A stretch of 64,000 nt of DNA from Archilochus colubris. Lineage: Eukaryota; Chordata; Aves; Apodiformes; Trochilidae. The DNA is taken from NCBI GenBank assembly GCA_023079485.1, contig CM041097.1, positions 15,861,658-15,925,657 of the forward strand, in the 5' to 3' direction. A program made the translations under genes and the position numbers. Below the pieces are notes generated by a model. That model searched no databases. It saw only the letters and a list, made by a program, of their open reading frames with translations, and had not been told where the DNA came from. Position 1 is the first letter of the stretch, and each line of letters opens with the position of its first letter. Shown one piece after another: positions 60,890 to 64,000 of the stretch.

Positions 60890-63800
60890 CTGCAGGAAAG
60901 AAACAGAATAAGAATCAGGTTGTGAGGGGTTTCTGTGTTTTGTTTTGGCTTTTTTTTTTTTTTTTTTAAATACACACAGGTGAAAGATCTAAACCAGGAT
61001 CCAAATTCCCCTTGCCAGGCAGCTTCTCATTTATGGAAGGTACAAACTTCACCTCTGTACTAAGAGCTTGATTCTGAGTCTACTGGTTCTGTAGTGTGTA
61101 GCAGTGATTAATTGCCTTGGTTTAAACTGGCATGGTAAATAATGTCATAAGCACATAACTACACACTAAAGGTGAATTTCTACTTATAAATATAAATAAA
61201 AAGATACTTTTAAATAATCATCAGAGGATGGAGATCATAAAACTGTATGGATGTGCACTGCCCATGCAATTAAATATGCATGTGGACACTTCCCAAAACA
61301 ATCTGGATATGCACTTTATCATAAGCAGTACAGAGGAAAAGGTAATGTACTTGCCCTCAGTTGATAAAGAGGAGTAAAAATCCCTTCTAATTAACAAGGA
61401 GAGACATGTAATGAAGAACATTCATTACAACAGATTTAACTGATAACCTCAAAATACTGCTGTTCATTAGTTTCTGAAAACTGAAATTCCTGCACTAAAT
61501 TCATTCATAATGTTATGAAACTACCTTTCATAACATTAATACATACAGGATATTACTTTGGTTTCCCTCCACTTGCAAAGGTACCACAGCATTGAACCCA
61601 AATTCATAGGCCAGGCTTCCCACCATGGCTTAGGAAGTGACCCCATCCCAGTGCCCCTGCACTCCTTCCCATTCCCTAGTGGAGCTATTCCCCAACATTC
61701 AGGATTCTCTCCCATGAGCTTTCCTTCCAAACAAGCTTTGCCAGAATCACATTGACTCAAAAGAAGACAAGATAAGGAAGGGATTAGGTCTGATGGAATG
61801 AAATATCACTGGATTTCACTTGTGCATGATGTCAAATGCAGTTATCCTTAACTCACTGCACAAGATGAACAGATTCACTCTGCCCACCTCCAGGTAACCA
61901 GACTATACCAGCACCAAGAAAATCCCCTGCAGCCACACACGTTTATAGCTCTGCCCAAGCAGGTTTAATACTTCTCTGCAGACAGGATGTGACAATTAAC
62001 TCCTGGGATGTGCAGTCACACACACAGACTGGAAGCTCACCACTCTGTAATTCTGCCATCCATAATGCAGTGATAAAAATAAGAAACCAACTCAGCACAC
62101 ACTTCTCACTCCTTAAGCAAGACTCCCCAGTCTGCAAAACCATCACTAGAAGCAGATGCAGTCCTTCCATTGCACTATCAAACCCCAATGCTAGCACAGA
62201 GCTCTCAAAAGAAGATGGCAATGAGACCACCTTGTTGACATCTCTTTCATCACCTTGCAGCCCCAAGACTTCTCATGGCATCACCCAAATGCAGCCACAA
62301 CAGTTCCCAGCTGAACACACACACAGCCCCATATTCTCCTCCCAAGCTTATCAGGCACCAACTCTTTCATCTCTTTTTCCAGGATGCTGCCTACCCCTGC
62401 TACTTGTCTCCTCTTACTATTTGCAGTGGAGTCATCCAATTAAGATTCACTAACTCTTTTGGGCATCCTGATACTATAAGCAGAATCCTCCTGTGCCTTT
62501 TCAAAGCATGAAAGATCTCTAATGCTGTATAAATAGAGCAATCATCACTAATAAACTCCCTTAAAAATCCTGAAACCCAAATGTCTGCCTCTGAACTTTG
62601 TACCCTGATTCAGTCCACATGACAGCAGTAAGAGCATGCATGTGGGTCATGATGTGGCTTCCTAGGGCACACTGGGATTCAGAAGGAATTTAATAATCCA
62701 GTCAAATCAGACAATACAATTTAATTGATTTTATAACTTTCTTATACTTTAGACATGAGACAACACTTTAACAGCATGTGAAATGCATACATTTACCAGA
62801 TTACTGTCTTCTGGATAGAAAACTGGTGATGCTGCTGGAATTATTTGACCTTTGTGTGGTTATAAAATCATTAACTGTGTTGAAGCCAATAGTAAAACCT
62901 TAGAAGTCCCTTTTTCTTTACTTTGTTTCTACCCCCTAACACAAACTTTATTTACACGTGCCCAAGCAGTAGAAGCAAAGTAAAACCAGAACCCTCCAAA
63001 CTCTTATCACCTTAACCCTTATGATAAGGAGATATCTGTGCAAAGCACTTTGATGTTAAAACATTCCAGTGATGTATTCTATCAGCAGGACAAACCACAG
63101 ACACTGTTCCACCCTTTCTAATGCCTGCTCCTAATTCAGGGACATTGCACCAGGCATGTGACAGATCAACTTAACCAAGTGTGTTTACATTATTACAGAT
63201 TAGGAGGAGGATTTTATGCCCAGTACAGATATTTTAATTCCTAATGCAGACATTCTCATTTAAGGATCTACTTTGCAGCTTTCAAGCTGAATTCTAATCA
63301 GGTCTTCTAATCCATTGGCAGCAAAGGGAGAAAAAAAAAGCTAAAAGGAAATTAGATGCAGCTTTGATAATTGATGTTTGTATGCTTGGCTTTAATAAAA
63401 ATACACTGTTAAATTAGAGCAGGGTCTGAAAGCATTCAATCAATAAGAAACTGAATCAGGTAGAGAATTCAATCTTGGGTTTTATTCTAATCTTCCAAAT
63501 AAGCCAAAAGATCAGTCCAAATGATGCTGAGATTCACTTTAATTCTTCTGAAATTGGTGAACATTGCCTATATATGCTTCTGTAGCCTGACTAGATCTTG
63601 CATTTCCAACTGAAAGAACTTTAACATTCAGACCCAGTCAATGGATGAAAAGGTATTTCATGTGCAGAGAGAATGCACAATTTTTATATTATTTAAGTCT
63701 GTAAAAAAGATAAACCTCCCACTGTACACCAGAACCATTTCATCTTAGCATGCTCAGTACCTGATGTGTGTGGAACATCAGACATAAGAAGAGGGCAAAA

Positions 63801-64000
63801 TGTCTCCATGCACATTACTTGACAGCATTACTGTTCCAATAACTGATGGTACCCAAGAAGATGCCTTATAAAATGGTTTTGTGTTTCAGTGCCATTATTA
63901 AGGCAACTAAGGATAGTAGCATATCCACAAGTTGGGTTCCTTCCACTCACCAAGACAATTAATAGATGTGAAATCACCACCAAATAGACTTGCAGCTGAC
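60890..64000 (-). other. SUCLG2: SUCLG2 intron, incomplete at window edge
   Basis: Intron upstream of the penultimate exon; its 5' donor is outside the window. It starts (minus sense, near the acceptor) with a T/A-run at 60950-60970. I looked for the preceding SUCLG2 exon and found none, so the next exon lies beyond 64000. Open frames at 61943-62511 on both strands overlap and have no recognisable product. A short perfect hairpin is listed separately. Confidence 0.75.
61508..61538. repeat. Short perfect inverted repeat (13-bp arms, 5-nt loop)
   Basis: TAATGTTATGAAA (61508-61520) and TTTCATAACATTA (61526-61538) are exact reverse complements around CTACC. It lies in a SUCLG2 intron and would fold in either strand's RNA. 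It shares TACCTTTCATAA with the inverted repeat at 2899-2937. Confidence 0.7.

Noticed and set aside
60890..64000. Search for the preceding SUCLG2 exon
   Set aside because: No minus-strand segment in this interval encodes the glycine-rich stretch expected before [11 protein letters not shown], and none has matching splice sites.

Overview
This is a gene-poor stretch of a bird nuclear genome. The avian call rests on CR1 retroposon copies whose 3' ends carry the typical bird CR1 tail (tandem ATTCTATG units beside the 'GGTTGGAAGGGACCTC' block), on low overall CpG, and on long AT-rich non-coding DNA. I cannot name the species.

The only host gene I can support is SUCLG2, the beta subunit of mitochondrial GTP-specific succinyl-CoA ligase, on the minus strand. 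Its penultimate coding exon (60769-60889) and last coding exon (53827-53942, with the stop) join in frame across a 6.8 kb intron that contains two CR1 copies. The 3' UTR lies to the left of 53827. I found no other coding exon between 60890 and 64000, so upstream exons lie beyond the right edge. In mammals the 3' flank of SUCLG2 is a long gene-poor interval. That fits the left 52 kb, where I recognise no gene. The many short ORFs there have no family resemblance, no splice logic and no conserved domain that I can see.

Layout: 1-8165 unannotated flank with small tandem and inverted repeats. 8166-8649 CR1. 12674-12881, 37787-37994 and 41950-42282 are three copies of a fold-back (hairpin) DNA element with TGTAG...CTACA termini and apparent 6-bp target-site duplications. 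25571-25617 is an alternating purine-pyrimidine palindrome. 26131-26186 and 49828-50165 are old CR1 fragments. 36820-37440 is a local GC/CpG-rich patch. 43200-43750 is a conserved-looking AT-rich block holding a 21-bp-stem hairpin. 52883-53826 is the probable SUCLG2 3' UTR. 53827-64000 is the SUCLG2 gene body.

The most interesting item is the hairpin transposon family. Two 208-bp copies appear to be inversion isomers of each other (centre flipped, outer arms not). A 333-bp relative has two 85-bp arms identical to each other and exact 6-bp flanking duplications. The second is the 43565-43620 hairpin. Calls of conserved non-coding sequence are my judgement from base texture, because no alignment could be run.
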